Shown here: piece by piece, positions 25,475-34,117 of the stretch
Layout of the letters: each line of letters begins with the position of its first letter
Position numbering within the stretch: the first letter of the stretch is position 1
Notes under the pieces: generated by a model
The model's input: the letters and a program-made list of their open reading frames with translations, nothing else
Told to the model about the DNA's origin: nothing
Databases searched by the model: none
Translations under genes and position numbers: made by a program
From: an uncultured Alphaproteobacteria bacterium
Lineage (GTDB): Bacteria; Pseudomonadota; Alphaproteobacteria; RF32; CAG-239
DNA: 64,000 bases
Reading direction: 5' to 3'
Assembly: GCA_910577095.1 (NCBI GenBank)
Contig: CAJTLY010000004.1
Location: forward strand, 60,572-124,571

Positions 25475-26510
25475 TAACCGTTTCTCCTTTCTCGCGCAGT
25501 TTTTTCGCCCGCTCGCGGCGCGTTTCCACCGGCACTTGCGGCATCAGCGCCGCCGGCGTGCCCGGCCGTTCCGAATACGGAAACACATGAAGCCGTTCAA
25601 TTCCCGCCTCGTCCACCAGCTTAAGCGTGTTGGCAAACGCCTCATCGCTTTCGGTCGGAAAACCGCAGATAAAATCGGCGCCGAACGTTGCTTCCGGTCG
25701 CACGGCGCGAATTTTCGAACACAAACTTATAACATCTTCGCGGCAATGACGACGGCGCATCCTTTTCAACACCAAATTGTCACCCGACTGCACCGACAAA
25801 TGAAAATGCGGATAAATGTTTTTATATCTGCCGACTAACGCAATAAACGCCTCGTCCACTGCCGCCGGATCCAGCGACCCGAACTGCAACGACGGCAATG
25901 CCGGAAAAGTTTCGACAATCTTATTGACCAGCCCGCTGAACGACGGCCGGTAAGAACACGCGTCAACGCCGGTGAGACAAATTTCTTCAAATCCCTGTTC
26001 CAGCAAAACGCCGATCTGTCGCAAAACGTCAGCCTCGGGAACCGAACGGTTGTTGCCGCGCGCAAACGGCACAATACAATAAGTGCAGCGGTGGTCGCAT
26101 CCCTGCTGAATTTGCACAAATGCCCGCTGCCGTCCTTCAAAACCGGTAATCAGAAAATCGTCATATTTATCATAATCAAAAATATCGCCGACGACCGTCT
26201 TTTCGGAAATCTCGCCGACAATATATTTCTCAAGTGCGGCTTTTTCACGGTTTCCCAACACCAAATCCACTTCCGGCATTCTGGCAAAAGACTTCGGATT
26301 GATCTGAGCGGCACAGCCGGTTACCACAATTTTCGCCTCAGGGTTCTGTTTGCGCAGTTTACGCACCGTTTGCCGACACTGCCGTTCCGCCTCACGGGTA
26401 ACCGCACAGGTGTTGACAATCACCAGATGTTCCATCCCGGCAAACTTCTCTTTTAAAATTTCAGATTCATAGCTGTTAATCCGACAGCCTAAAGTTACCA
26501 CTTCAACCAT
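25467..26510 (-). CDS. mtaB: tRNA t6A37 methylthiotransferase MtaB
   Basis: Radical-SAM enzyme that converts t6A37 to ms2t6A37 in tRNAs. The N-terminal MTTase domain starts with VVTLGCRINSYESE and has VNTCAVT and VVTGCAAQ, giving the three cysteines for the auxiliary cluster. The radical-SAM cluster is CDHRCTYCIVPFARG (C-x3-C-x2-C). FSVQSGDN-like HLSVQSGDN and FPYSERPGTPA are also present. At 347 residues it is shorter than typical (about 420) because the C-terminal TRAM RNA-binding domain is missing or minimal. mtaB next to ftsY is a common alphaproteobacterial arrangement. Confidence 0.92.
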   Translation of the reverse strand: MVEVVTLGCRINSYESEILKEKFAGMEHLVIVNTCAVTREAERQCRQTVRKLRKQNPEAKIVVTGCAAQINPKSFARMPEVDLVLGNREKAALEKYIVGEISEKTVVGDIFDYDKYDDFLITGFEGRQRAFVQIQQGCDHRCTYCIVPFARGNNRSVPEADVLRQIGVLLEQGFEEICLTGVDACSYRPSFSGLVNKIVETFPALPSLQFGSLDPAAVDEAFIALVGRYKNIYPHFHLSVQSGDNLVLKRMRRRHCREDVISLCSKIRAVRPEATFGADFICGFPTESDEAFANTLKLVDEAGIERLHVFPYSERPGTPAALMPQVPVETRRERAKKLREKGETVNG

Positions 26511-26634
26511 TGTCTTTTTTCCTCATAACTTGCCTGAATATAGGTAATAATTCCCAACTTGGCAAGCATAAACGGCTTCGAGGTTAAATAAGCATCCGGG
26601 CAAACTTTCCGAACACATCGTTCAATATCGTTTT

Positions 26635-27429
26635 TTACGGCATAACCCGGCTTTCGATATCCTTGAAATACTGCACGTTTTCCGACTTCAGTTCACTGGT
26701 GGCGGCTTCGTCGCAAACCACAATGCCGTAACGATGCATCTGCAAAATACTGACCGGCCACATATGGTTGATTCCGCATTCCACCGCATGATGAAGCGCC
26801 CGTGCCTTTTTGGGGCCGGTAACCAATATCATAACTTCTTCGGCATCCATAATAGTGCCGACGCCGACCGTCAGCGCCATTGTCGGCACTTGGCTTTCGT
26901 CACCGTCAAAAAAGCGCGAATTTGCTTTAATCGTATCTTTGGTCAGGGTTTTGACCCGGGTGCGCGAAGATAACGAAGAAGCGGGTTCGTTAAACGCAAT
27001 ATGACCATCCTCGCCGACCCCGCCGACAAACAGATTAATCTTCCCGTAGCGGCGGATTTTTTCTTCATATTCGGCACACTCTTTTCCGAAATCGCGGGTC
27101 ATCCCGTTCAAAATATTAATGTTTTCGGGACGAATATCGATATGTTTGAAAAAGTTTTCTTCCATAAAATAGTGATAGCTCTGCGGATGCGCCGGCGGCA
27201 GTCCGATATATTCGTCCATATTAAAAGTCACCACATTTTCAAAAGAAAGTTTTCCCTCTTTCACCATCTCGATCAGGCGCCGATACATCCCGAGCGGCGT
27301 CGAACCGGTCGGCAGCCCCAAAACAAACGGCCGTTCTTTGGTCGGACGAAAGGCCTTAATCTTAAAGGCCACATAATTGGCCGCCCACAAAGAACATTCG
27401 TCATAGTCGTTTTTGATAATCACTCTCAT
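26635..27429 (-). CDS. nagB: Glucosamine-6-phosphate deaminase
   Basis: Converts glucosamine-6-phosphate to fructose-6-phosphate and ammonia, the last step feeding amino sugars into glycolysis. 264 residues, normal length. LGLPTGSTPLGMYRRL binds phosphate, FNMDEYIGLPPAHPQSYHYF carries the catalytic Asp, and GGVGEDGHIAFNEPASSL includes the Asp-x-His of the active site. The start overlaps the nagA stop by four bases (ATGA), so the genes are translationally coupled. No nagC-type regulator or PTS gene is seen nearby. Confidence 0.95.
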   Translation of the reverse strand: MRVIIKNDYDECSLWAANYVAFKIKAFRPTKERPFVLGLPTGSTPLGMYRRLIEMVKEGKLSFENVVTFNMDEYIGLPPAHPQSYHYFMEENFFKHIDIRPENINILNGMTRDFGKECAEYEEKIRRYGKINLFVGGVGEDGHIAFNEPASSLSSRTRVKTLTKDTIKANSRFFDGDESQVPTMALTVGVGTIMDAEEVMILVTGPKKARALHHAVECGINHMWPVSILQMHRYGIVVCDEAATSELKSENVQYFKDIESRVMP

Positions 27430-28586
27430 AATTTTTTCTCCCGTATAAATTTACCGCCGGCCATTGTATCAACCAGGTTAAAGTTCTTGTCCATAATAAT
27501 CAGATCGGCGTCATATCCGGGAACAATCATCCCCTTGCCCGCCTGTTTCATAATTTGCGCCGGGTTGACCGACGCCATCCGGATCGCGTCTTCCGGACTG
27601 ACTCCGTATTCGATCAGATTGCGAAAACCGTCGTACAGCGTAATCCCCGAACCGATAATCACCTCATCGGCCTTGCGTTTGAAACATTTGTCAAAATAAA
27701 AATCGGCATCCGCCGGCGGCTCGGCATGAGCATATTTCAAAGCATCGCTGATCAAAACCAACTTGCCGATCGGTTTGCTTTGCATCAGCAGCTTGATTAA
27801 ATTCGGGTTGGTGTGCACGCCGTCACCGATAAACTCGCACGAAATCTCCGCATGAATCAGCCCGGCTCCCACCACACCCGGTTCACGATGATGCAGCGGC
27901 CGCATCGCATTGAACATATGGGTCAAATGCATAATGTTAACCTGCATCCCTTCAATCATCTGTTCATACGTGGCATCGGTATGCCCGGCCTGCAGGATAA
28001 TGCCGCGTTCAATACAATAAAGCGCCAGTTCCCGCATATTTTTCAATTCCGGCGCCACCGTCATATTGATAATTTTTCCCCGCGCCGCTTTATAAATACG
28101 TTCCATCAGACCCAAATCAACCGGAGATATGCCCTCCGCCAGCTGACCGCCGATTCGCGCCGGCGACAAAAAAGGCCCCTCAAGATGAATCCCCAAAATC
28201 TGCGCCCCGGTTTCCCGGCCCATCGCTTTCAAAACGGCTTTGATTTTTTTCATCAGGTCCGCTTCCGGAGTTGCGCCGATGGTCGGAATAAACGAGGTTA
28301 TGCCGTACCGCGCCAGAAAAGAAGACATTCCGAGAATTGAACGATAATCGCCGTCATCGGTACTGAAACCGCCGCTGCCGTGAATATGCGTATCCATAAA
28401 CCCCGGAATCACGTTGGCACCGAGCAAATCAATTACCCGCACTTTGGAAGAAAACTTTTTTTGCTGAAACCTTTTTTCGTTGTAAACATCGGCAATTTTG
28501 CCGTCCTTGATATAAATCGCACAGTTCTTCATGACCGAAAAACCGGTATATACATTCGCATTATGCAGACATACGGCGTCATCCAT
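27426..28586 (-). CDS. nagA: N-acetylglucosamine-6-phosphate deacetylase
   Basis: Amidohydrolase giving glucosamine-6-phosphate plus acetate; also used in cell-wall recycling. 386 residues. NVIPGFMDTHIHGSGG is the metal-binding H-x-H block, ILGIHLEGPFLSP holds the metal-binding Glu, HLTHMFNAMRPLHHREPG the histidines, and KLVLISDAL the catalytic Asp. The C-terminal beta sandwich ends at GGKFIREKKL. First gene of the nagA-nagB operon; the promoter must lie in 28587-28780, where no operator is evident to me. Confidence 0.95.
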   Translation of the reverse strand: MDDAVCLHNANVYTGFSVMKNCAIYIKDGKIADVYNEKRFQQKKFSSKVRVIDLLGANVIPGFMDTHIHGSGGFSTDDGDYRSILGMSSFLARYGITSFIPTIGATPEADLMKKIKAVLKAMGRETGAQILGIHLEGPFLSPARIGGQLAEGISPVDLGLMERIYKAARGKIINMTVAPELKNMRELALYCIERGIILQAGHTDATYEQMIEGMQVNIMHLTHMFNAMRPLHHREPGVVGAGLIHAEISCEFIGDGVHTNPNLIKLLMQSKPIGKLVLISDALKYAHAEPPADADFYFDKCFKRKADEVIIGSGITLYDGFRNLIEYGVSPEDAIRMASVNPAQIMKQAGKGMIVPGYDADLIIMDKNFNLVDTMAGGKFIREKKL

Positions 28587-28780
28587 GCCCTAACACTCCA
28601 TAATTTTTACACTGTTATTATGACGTGACCGTCCGCTTTTGTAAAGCGTAAAAGATCGGAAAAAATATTTTGTTCAAGAGATATTCCCTGCAACAAACTT
28701 TCCTTCAGCTTCTGCAAAATACAACTTTTGTTCGCTCCCCTCCCAAAGCGGCTTAAGAAGCATAACCTTCAAACCGCAAA

Positions 28781-28814
28781 AAAAAGAGCGGTCTTTCGCA
28801 GACAGCTCTTTTTT
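28781..28814 (-). terminator. Terminator of the 29145 gene
   Basis: AAAAAGAGC (28781-28789) pairs with GCTCTTTTTT (28805-28814), with an inner GTC/GAC pair around the loop; T-runs occur on both strands. Confidence 0.7.
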
Positions 28815-28830
28815 CATCGTTGCATACAGC

Positions 28831-29145
28831 TTATCGCTTCCAGCCTTTCATAACCGAACGCACAAAGTCCGCATACTGTCGCAGATCGGGCAGGAACCAC
28901 AACAACAGGGCAAAAACCAACATTGCGCCGGAAATGTAAAAACTCCACAGCGGAATCTCTACAAACAGCCAGACCAGACCGGCACCGACATGTGCAATTG
29001 CCGTATATTCATACAGTTTTTTTGCACAAACATAGCAAACATGCCAGCCGCCGGACCACCGGTTGTCACTCAACTGAAAAACTAAAGTGACAAAACCGAA
29101 TATGAACGCCAGCATAAAGCAAATAAGCATCATCACAAAGTTCAT
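28831..29145 (-). CDS. Small multi-spanning membrane protein, unknown
   Basis: 104 residues with three hydrophobic segments (about 3-26, 48-66 and 71-89) and a basic C-terminus (RSVMKGWKR). A Cys-x-x-Cys pair (HVCYVCAKK) lies between the first and second segments. Not recognised. The ATG at 29145 lacks a Shine-Dalgarno; the leader is aattattTAAAAATTAAAGCCT. It is a single-gene unit ending at a terminator. Confidence 0.6.
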   Translation of the reverse strand: MNFVMMLICFMLAFIFGFVTLVFQLSDNRWSGGWHVCYVCAKKLYEYTAIAHVGAGLVWLFVEIPLWSFYISGAMLVFALLLWFLPDLRQYADFVRSVMKGWKR

Positions 29146-29227
29146 AGGCTTTAATTTTTAAATAATTCTTCAACGTTTGTAATTTTAGACACAAAAATCA
29201 TAAAAAGCAATAATTTTTTAAAATCGT

Positions 29228-29715
29228 TCCTTCTATCCGTCGATTCCAACCGCCCTTTTTCCCCATTCCCGCTTGCTCTTCCCCTTCTTCTCTGCCCCTT
29301 TTTCTCCGTTTTTCTTTATCTTCCCCTTTACTCTCCATCCCTTTCCTCCCTGCCTGCCCACCACCGTCTCTCCTCTACCTATTTCCTTTGTCTGACAGCC
29401 GTTTTTCTCCGTTTACCGTCACTTATTCTCTTCTTTTTCTGTTCTTCGCCTCCTTCAGCCCCTGTCCTCTTTTCAGTTTTCTCTCCTCCTGTCCGCCGCT
29501 TGTCTCAACCTTCCGCCGCCCCTGTCCTCGTTTTCCGCCTTTTTCCCTTATCGTCGTCGGCCGTTTTTCCCTTTCCCTGCTTCCCCCTTTTCTCCTCCCC
29601 CACTTACCGTCTCCTCTCTTTCCGCTTGTTCCCTCTCCCCTCTTTCTTTTCTGCCTTTTCTACGCTTTTTTCGCTCTCTTTCCCAACTTTCCTCCTTTGT
29701 CTCTCACTGGCGCAA
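29228..29715. other. Long pyrimidine-rich tract without a credible gene
   Basis: For nearly 500 bases the plus strand is made mostly of C and T (I estimate above 80 percent) with runs such as TTTTTCCCCATTCCC and CTCCCCTCTTTCTTTTCTGCC. A Pro/Ser/Phe/Leu-rich frame (29388-29747) crosses it, but that is what any C+T-rich strand would encode, and no start signal supports it. The stretch separates the 29145 gene from the 29818 gene. Such strand asymmetry can favour unusual DNA structure; its origin is unclear. Confidence 0.6.
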
Positions 29716-29817
29716 ATTTCTGTCCGCATTATTTTTTGTTGTCATAACCGCCCAAGCATGATATTTTTCCCACATCAAAAATTATCCTGACACTATTAAC
29801 TCTAAAACATTAAAAAC

Positions 29818-29961
29818 ATGACCGTACAAACTCTCATTCTGCTGACTGTCATCGTCATACTGGCCGTCATATGCCTCTGCCAGTTTGTAATCATCCGCAG
29901 ACAAAGAAAAGAAATCAGACAATACAAAATCGAACAGTATGTCTCTTTCTCCCATCATTAA
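29818..29961 (+). CDS. 47-residue single-span membrane protein
   Basis: ATG 29818 to TAA 29959-29961 encodes MTVQTLILLTVIVILAVICL..., one hydrophobic helix (about 3-25) followed by a basic stretch (RRQRKEIRQYK). The topology, with a membrane anchor and a cytoplasmic basic tail, is that of a typical small membrane protein. No Shine-Dalgarno; leader A+T-rich (ctctaaaacattaaaaac). A terminator follows. Function unknown; short length keeps confidence moderate. Confidence 0.45.
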   Translation: MTVQTLILLTVIVILAVICLCQFVIIRRQRKEIRQYKIEQYVSFSHH

Positions 29962-30001
29962 GCGTAGTGGCCGACACACAACGTCCGCCGTTTTAAAAAC
30001 T

Positions 30002-30031
30002 AAAAAAGCACCTCCGAAGAGGTGCTTTTTT
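30002..30031. terminator. Bidirectional terminator between the 29818 gene and nifJ
   Basis: AAAAAGCACCTC (30003-30014) pairs with GAGGTGCTTTTT (30019-30030) around CGAA, A- and T-runs on either side; it serves nifJ on the minus strand. Confidence 0.85.
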
Positions 30032-30044
30032 ATTGTGGGTTGGC

Positions 30045-33000
30045 TTATTCGGCTGCAGAAGGATCGTTTTCTTCAACCTTGTATTCGGCCATGTGCTCCA
30101 GCAGGCTGCGTTTTTCCTTAACGTTTTCCTGAGCCTTGTTAAGTAAGGTCTCATAACGTTCCGGATTCATTTTGTTCACAACCTGGAACCGGGTTTCGTT
30201 CGACATATAGTCGGACAACGGTTTTGTCGGCGCTTTAGAATCCAGCATCAGCGGCGCTTTGCCTTCGCGGATGTTTTCCGGATTGTAGCGATACAACGGC
30301 CAGCTGCCGGTTTCAACCGCATTCTTCTGGTGTTCCAAACCGTCTGCAAGGTTAAAGCCCTGAGCAATACAGTGCGAGTAGGCAATAATCAGCGACGGAC
30401 CGTCAAAGGCCTCTGCTTCGTTCAAAGCCTTGATCGTTTGCATATCGTTGGCACCGACCGAAATCTGAGCCACATATACGTTACCGTAAGACATCGCAAT
30501 CATGCCGAGGTCTTTCTTCGGCAAAGCCTTACCGGCGGTTGCAAACTTGGCCGACGCACCCATCGGGGTCGCTTTCGACTGCTGTCCGCCGGTATTGGAG
30601 TAAACGCCGGTATCCATAACCATGATATTGATGTTCTTGCCGGAAGCAATCGCATGATCCAAACCGCCGAAACCGATATCATAGGCCCAACCGTCGCCGC
30701 CCAAGATCCAAACCGACTTCTTAATCAGATAATCGGCCAGTTCATTCAAATGTTTGGCTTCGGCACTGTCCATAGCTGCCAGTCGGTCGCGCAGAGCTTT
30801 GACGTTGGCGCGCTGGTCATCGATTTCAATATCGGTTGCCTGCGGATTGCTCAAGATTTTTTCAACCAACTCGGCACCGATCCGGTCTTTCTGTTCTTCC
30901 AGCAGTTTTTTGGCAAAAGCCGTCTGCTGGTCAATCGAGAATCTCATTCCCAAACCAAATTCGGCATTGTCTTCAAACAGCGAGTTTGCCCAAGCCGGAC
31001 CATGACCTTTTTCGTCTTTGGCATAAGGTGTGGTCGGCAGGTTGCCCGAATAAATCGAAGAACATCCGGTTGCATTGGCAACGACCATCCGGTCACCGAA
31101 CAACTGGGTCAGCAATTTGACATACGGCGTTTCGCCGCAGCCGCCGCAAGCGCCCGAGAATTCGAACAACGGCTGAATCATCTGTGTGGTCTTGGGCAGG
31201 TTTTTGGCAACTTCGGTACGTTTAACGTACGGCAGGGTTTCAAAGAACTTCCAGTTGGCAACCTGTTGTTCCAGATGATTTTCGATGTGGTCCATGTTGA
31301 TGGCTTTTTTCGCCGGATCTTCCTTATTTTTGGCCGGGCAGGCAGAAACGCACAGACCGCAACCGGTGCAATCTTCCGGCGAAATTTGCAGAATGAACTG
31401 CTTGCCGGCAAATTCCTTGCCTTTGTACGGCGCCGATTTGAAGCCGGCCGGCGCGTTTTTCAGTTCTTCTTCCGAAGCAACTTTCATACGGATCACGCCG
31501 TGCGGGCAAACCAGCGAACACTTGCCGCATTGAATACAGGTAGCCGGATCCCAAACCGGAATTTCGGTCGCAATGCAGCGTTTTTCATACTGAGTGGTTC
31601 CGGTCGGCCAGGTACCGTCGACAACTTCGGCAAAAGCAGATACCGGCAGCTGATCACCGCGGTCGGCAATCAGTTCGGCCGTCAGTTTCTGAACAAATTC
31701 GGGCGCATTGGCCGGAACCGGCGCCTGACGGTTGAAAGTCGAGGTAACCGTTGCCGGATATTCAACTTTGTGCAGATGAGCCAGCGAAGCGTCCACCGCG
31801 GCAAAGTTCTTTTGAACAATCGCATCGCCTTTCTTGCTGTAAGTTTTCTTAATCGCATTCTTGATCTGAGCAATTGCTTCGTCTTTGGGCAGAATATTCG
31901 AAATGGCAAAGAAACAAGCCTGCATAATGGTGTTAATGCGCTGTCCCATACCGGTTTCGCGGGCAACTTCCACCGCATTGATGGTATAAAAGTTCAGTTT
32001 CTTGTCAATAATTTCCTGCTGAACTTCGCGCGGCAGATGATTCCAAACTTCCGAAGCGGCATACGGTGCATTGAGCAGGAAAGTCGCGCCGGGTTTGGCA
32101 ATCTTCAGAATGTCAACCTTGTTCATGAAAGGGAACTGGTGGCAGGCAACAAAATCTGCCTTATTGATCAAATAAGCCGATTTGATCGGATTGTCGGAAA
32201 AACGCAGGTGCGAAGTGGTCATCGAACCGGACTTGCGGGAGTCGTATACAAAATAACCCTGTCCGTATTTGCCGGCGTCTTCGGCAATGATCTTAATCGA
32301 GTTTTTGTTGGCCCCTACGGTACCGTCGGCGCCCAAACCGTAAAATACGGCACGAACGACGTCTTTCGGTTCGGTATCGATTGAATCGTCAAAAGCCAGT
32401 GACTTGTGGGTCACGTCATCGGTAATGCCGACGGCAAAACCGTTAATCGGCTTGGCGGCAAAACCGTTGTCAAACACGGCTTTGACCATACCCGGGGTAA
32501 ATTCTTTGGACGACAGGCCGTAACGACCGCCGACGATTTTCGGCATATTGGCAATCGCGCCGTTGGCAAATGCCTGGGTCAGCGTCGCAACAACATCCAG
32601 ATACAACGGCTCGCCGATCGAACCCGATTCTTTGGTCCGGTCGAGAACCGAAACCACTTTAACCGACTTCGGCAAAACTTTGAGGAAAGACTTTTCCGGG
32701 AACGGACGATACAGGTGAACTTTCAAAACGCCGAGTTTTGCTCCCTGAGCATTCAGATAGTTAATGGTTTCTTCAACCGTTTCGGCGCCCGAACCCATAA
32801 TAACGATAACCTGTTCGGCATCTTCGGCACCGGTATAGTCGACAACATGATACTGACGGCCGGAAATCTTGGCAAACTTGTCCATTTCTTCGGCAACAAT
32901 TCCTTCAACCTTGTCATAGAAAGGATTGCAGGCTTCACGACCCTGGAAGAACACGTCGGGGTTCTGAGCGGTACCGCGGATAACCGGAGCTTCCGGACGC

Positions 33001-33626
33001 AGAGCGTGTTTGGCGTTGAAAGAATAATCCACGCCTTCCAGCATCGCTTTCAAATCGTCATCGGAAAGCACTTTGATTTTCTTAATTTCGTGAGAAGTGC
33101 GGAAACCGTCAAAGAAATGCATGAACGGAACGCGCGAACGCAAAGTCGAAGTCTGGGCAATCGCTGCCATATCGTGAGCTTCCTGCACCGAATTGGAACA
33201 CAGCATCGCAAAACCGGTCTGACGGCAGCTCATCACGTCGGTATGATCGCCGAAAATCGACAGGGCATGATAAGCCAGCGAACGTGCGGCAACATGCATG
33301 ACAAACGGCGACAGTTCGCCGGCGATTTTGTACATATTCGGGATCATCAGCAACAGTCCCTGCGAAGCGGTAAAGGTGGTGGTCAGCGCACCGGCCTGAA
33401 CAGAACCGTGGCAGGCACCGGCAGCGCCGGCTTCCGACTGCATTTCCTGAACTTCGGGCACAATCCCCCACAGGTTTTTCTGCTTGGCGGCAGACCATGC
33501 GTCAGCCCACTCGCCCATCGGCGACGACGGGGTAATCGGATAAATAACGCATACTTCGTTCATACGATGGGCAACCGAAGCGGCGGCTTCGTTACCGTCC
33601 ATCATTTTCATTTTCACTTCTGACAT
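30045..33626 (-). CDS. nifJ: Pyruvate:ferredoxin (flavodoxin) oxidoreductase
   Basis: Single-chain PFOR that oxidises pyruvate to acetyl-CoA and CO2 while reducing ferredoxin or flavodoxin; oxygen-sensitive and typical of anaerobes. 1193 residues, full length. The N-terminal pyruvate/CoA domain includes VCVIYPITPSSPMGEW and the invariant region near SRKSGSMTTSHLRF. Two 4Fe-4S clusters are at about 695 (CIQCGKCSLVCPHG) and 752 (CTGCGLCVSACPAK). The C-terminal TPP domain has GACGGCGETPY (about 829), GGDGWAYDIGFGGLDH and VMDTGVYSNTGGQ (about 975-1000). Transcribed alone with a strong terminator. It points to an anaerobic energy metabolism. Confidence 0.97.
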   Translation of the reverse strand: MSEVKMKMMDGNEAAASVAHRMNEVCVIYPITPSSPMGEWADAWSAAKQKNLWGIVPEVQEMQSEAGAAGACHGSVQAGALTTTFTASQGLLLMIPNMYKIAGELSPFVMHVAARSLAYHALSIFGDHTDVMSCRQTGFAMLCSNSVQEAHDMAAIAQTSTLRSRVPFMHFFDGFRTSHEIKKIKVLSDDDLKAMLEGVDYSFNAKHALRPEAPVIRGTAQNPDVFFQGREACNPFYDKVEGIVAEEMDKFAKISGRQYHVVDYTGAEDAEQVIVIMGSGAETVEETINYLNAQGAKLGVLKVHLYRPFPEKSFLKVLPKSVKVVSVLDRTKESGSIGEPLYLDVVATLTQAFANGAIANMPKIVGGRYGLSSKEFTPGMVKAVFDNGFAAKPINGFAVGITDDVTHKSLAFDDSIDTEPKDVVRAVFYGLGADGTVGANKNSIKIIAEDAGKYGQGYFVYDSRKSGSMTTSHLRFSDNPIKSAYLINKADFVACHQFPFMNKVDILKIAKPGATFLLNAPYAASEVWNHLPREVQQEIIDKKLNFYTINAVEVARETGMGQRINTIMQACFFAISNILPKDEAIAQIKNAIKKTYSKKGDAIVQKNFAAVDASLAHLHKVEYPATVTSTFNRQAPVPANAPEFVQKLTAELIADRGDQLPVSAFAEVVDGTWPTGTTQYEKRCIATEIPVWDPATCIQCGKCSLVCPHGVIRMKVASEEELKNAPAGFKSAPYKGKEFAGKQFILQISPEDCTGCGLCVSACPAKNKEDPAKKAINMDHIENHLEQQVANWKFFETLPYVKRTEVAKNLPKTTQMIQPLFEFSGACGGCGETPYVKLLTQLFGDRMVVANATGCSSIYSGNLPTTPYAKDEKGHGPAWANSLFEDNAEFGLGMRFSIDQQTAFAKKLLEEQKDRIGAELVEKILSNPQATDIEIDDQRANVKALRDRLAAMDSAEAKHLNELADYLIKKSVWILGGDGWAYDIGFGGLDHAIASGKNINIMVMDTGVYSNTGGQQSKATPMGASAKFATAGKALPKKDLGMIAMSYGNVYVAQISVGANDMQTIKALNEAEAFDGPSLIIAYSHCIAQGFNLADGLEHQKNAVETGSWPLYRYNPENIREGKAPLMLDSKAPTKPLSDYMSNETRFQVVNKMNPERYETLLNKAQENVKEKRSLLEHMAEYKVEENDPSAAE

Positions 33627-33807
33627 TTTATTTCCTTGTTAATGTTAACCATGTTTAGAAAAAAATTTCTGCCATTCCTATAGCACGACAGAAAGCAAAA
33701 ATCTATCAAAAAATGACAAATTTGAAGATATTTTTATTTGTTAACCTATTCTTTGCACTTTTTTTCTAATATGATAAAAAACTGAAATATTCGGAGAGAC
33801 AACACCC

Positions 33808-34095
33808 ATGAAAAACAACCTGTCCGCCCTCATTTTTGCCCTGCTTGTTGCCGGCTGTTCCGCCGCGCCGGTTGACAAAACCCCGCAAACGCAAAACGGT
33901 AAGCTCTATTCCTGTATGCTGGAACGCTTTCACGAATTGAAAGACGACGGCACACTGGCTCAAACGAAAGACGATTGGGCTTTGGCCGGTGAAGTTCAGC
34001 AACAATGCATTCGCAAGCTTGATATGCCTGCCGACAACTTTAACACTTTGCAGGGAATGAACGTCGGCGTCAGCATGATCGGATCCATGCGCTGA
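33808..34095 (+). CDS. Small lipoprotein, unknown
   Basis: 95 residues. Signal peptide with lipobox LLVAGC (cysteine at about 17), then a short linker and a helical domain with two further cysteines (LYSCMLERFHELKDDGTLAQ; VQQQCIRKLDMP). An outer-membrane or periplasmic lipoprotein is expected. The family is not recognised. Ribosome site GGAGAGACAACACCC precedes the ATG. It diverges from nifJ. Confidence 0.7.
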   Translation: MKNNLSALIFALLVAGCSAAPVDKTPQTQNGKLYSCMLERFHELKDDGTLAQTKDDWALAGEVQQQCIRKLDMPADNFNTLQGMNVGVSMIGSMR

Positions 34096-34117
34096 CTTTT
34101 ACTGCCCTGAGCAAGGT

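Noticed and set aside
29388..29747. 119-residue Pro/Ser/Phe/Leu-rich open frame
   Set aside because: It is the expected by-product of the C+T-rich strand, lacks a ribosome site and has no domain-like pattern.
30330..33623. Long open frames (684 and 405 codons) on the plus strand opposite nifJ
   Set aside because: They are antisense shadows of a strongly coding, full-length PFOR gene; composition is His/Arg/Asn-rich as usual for such shadows.
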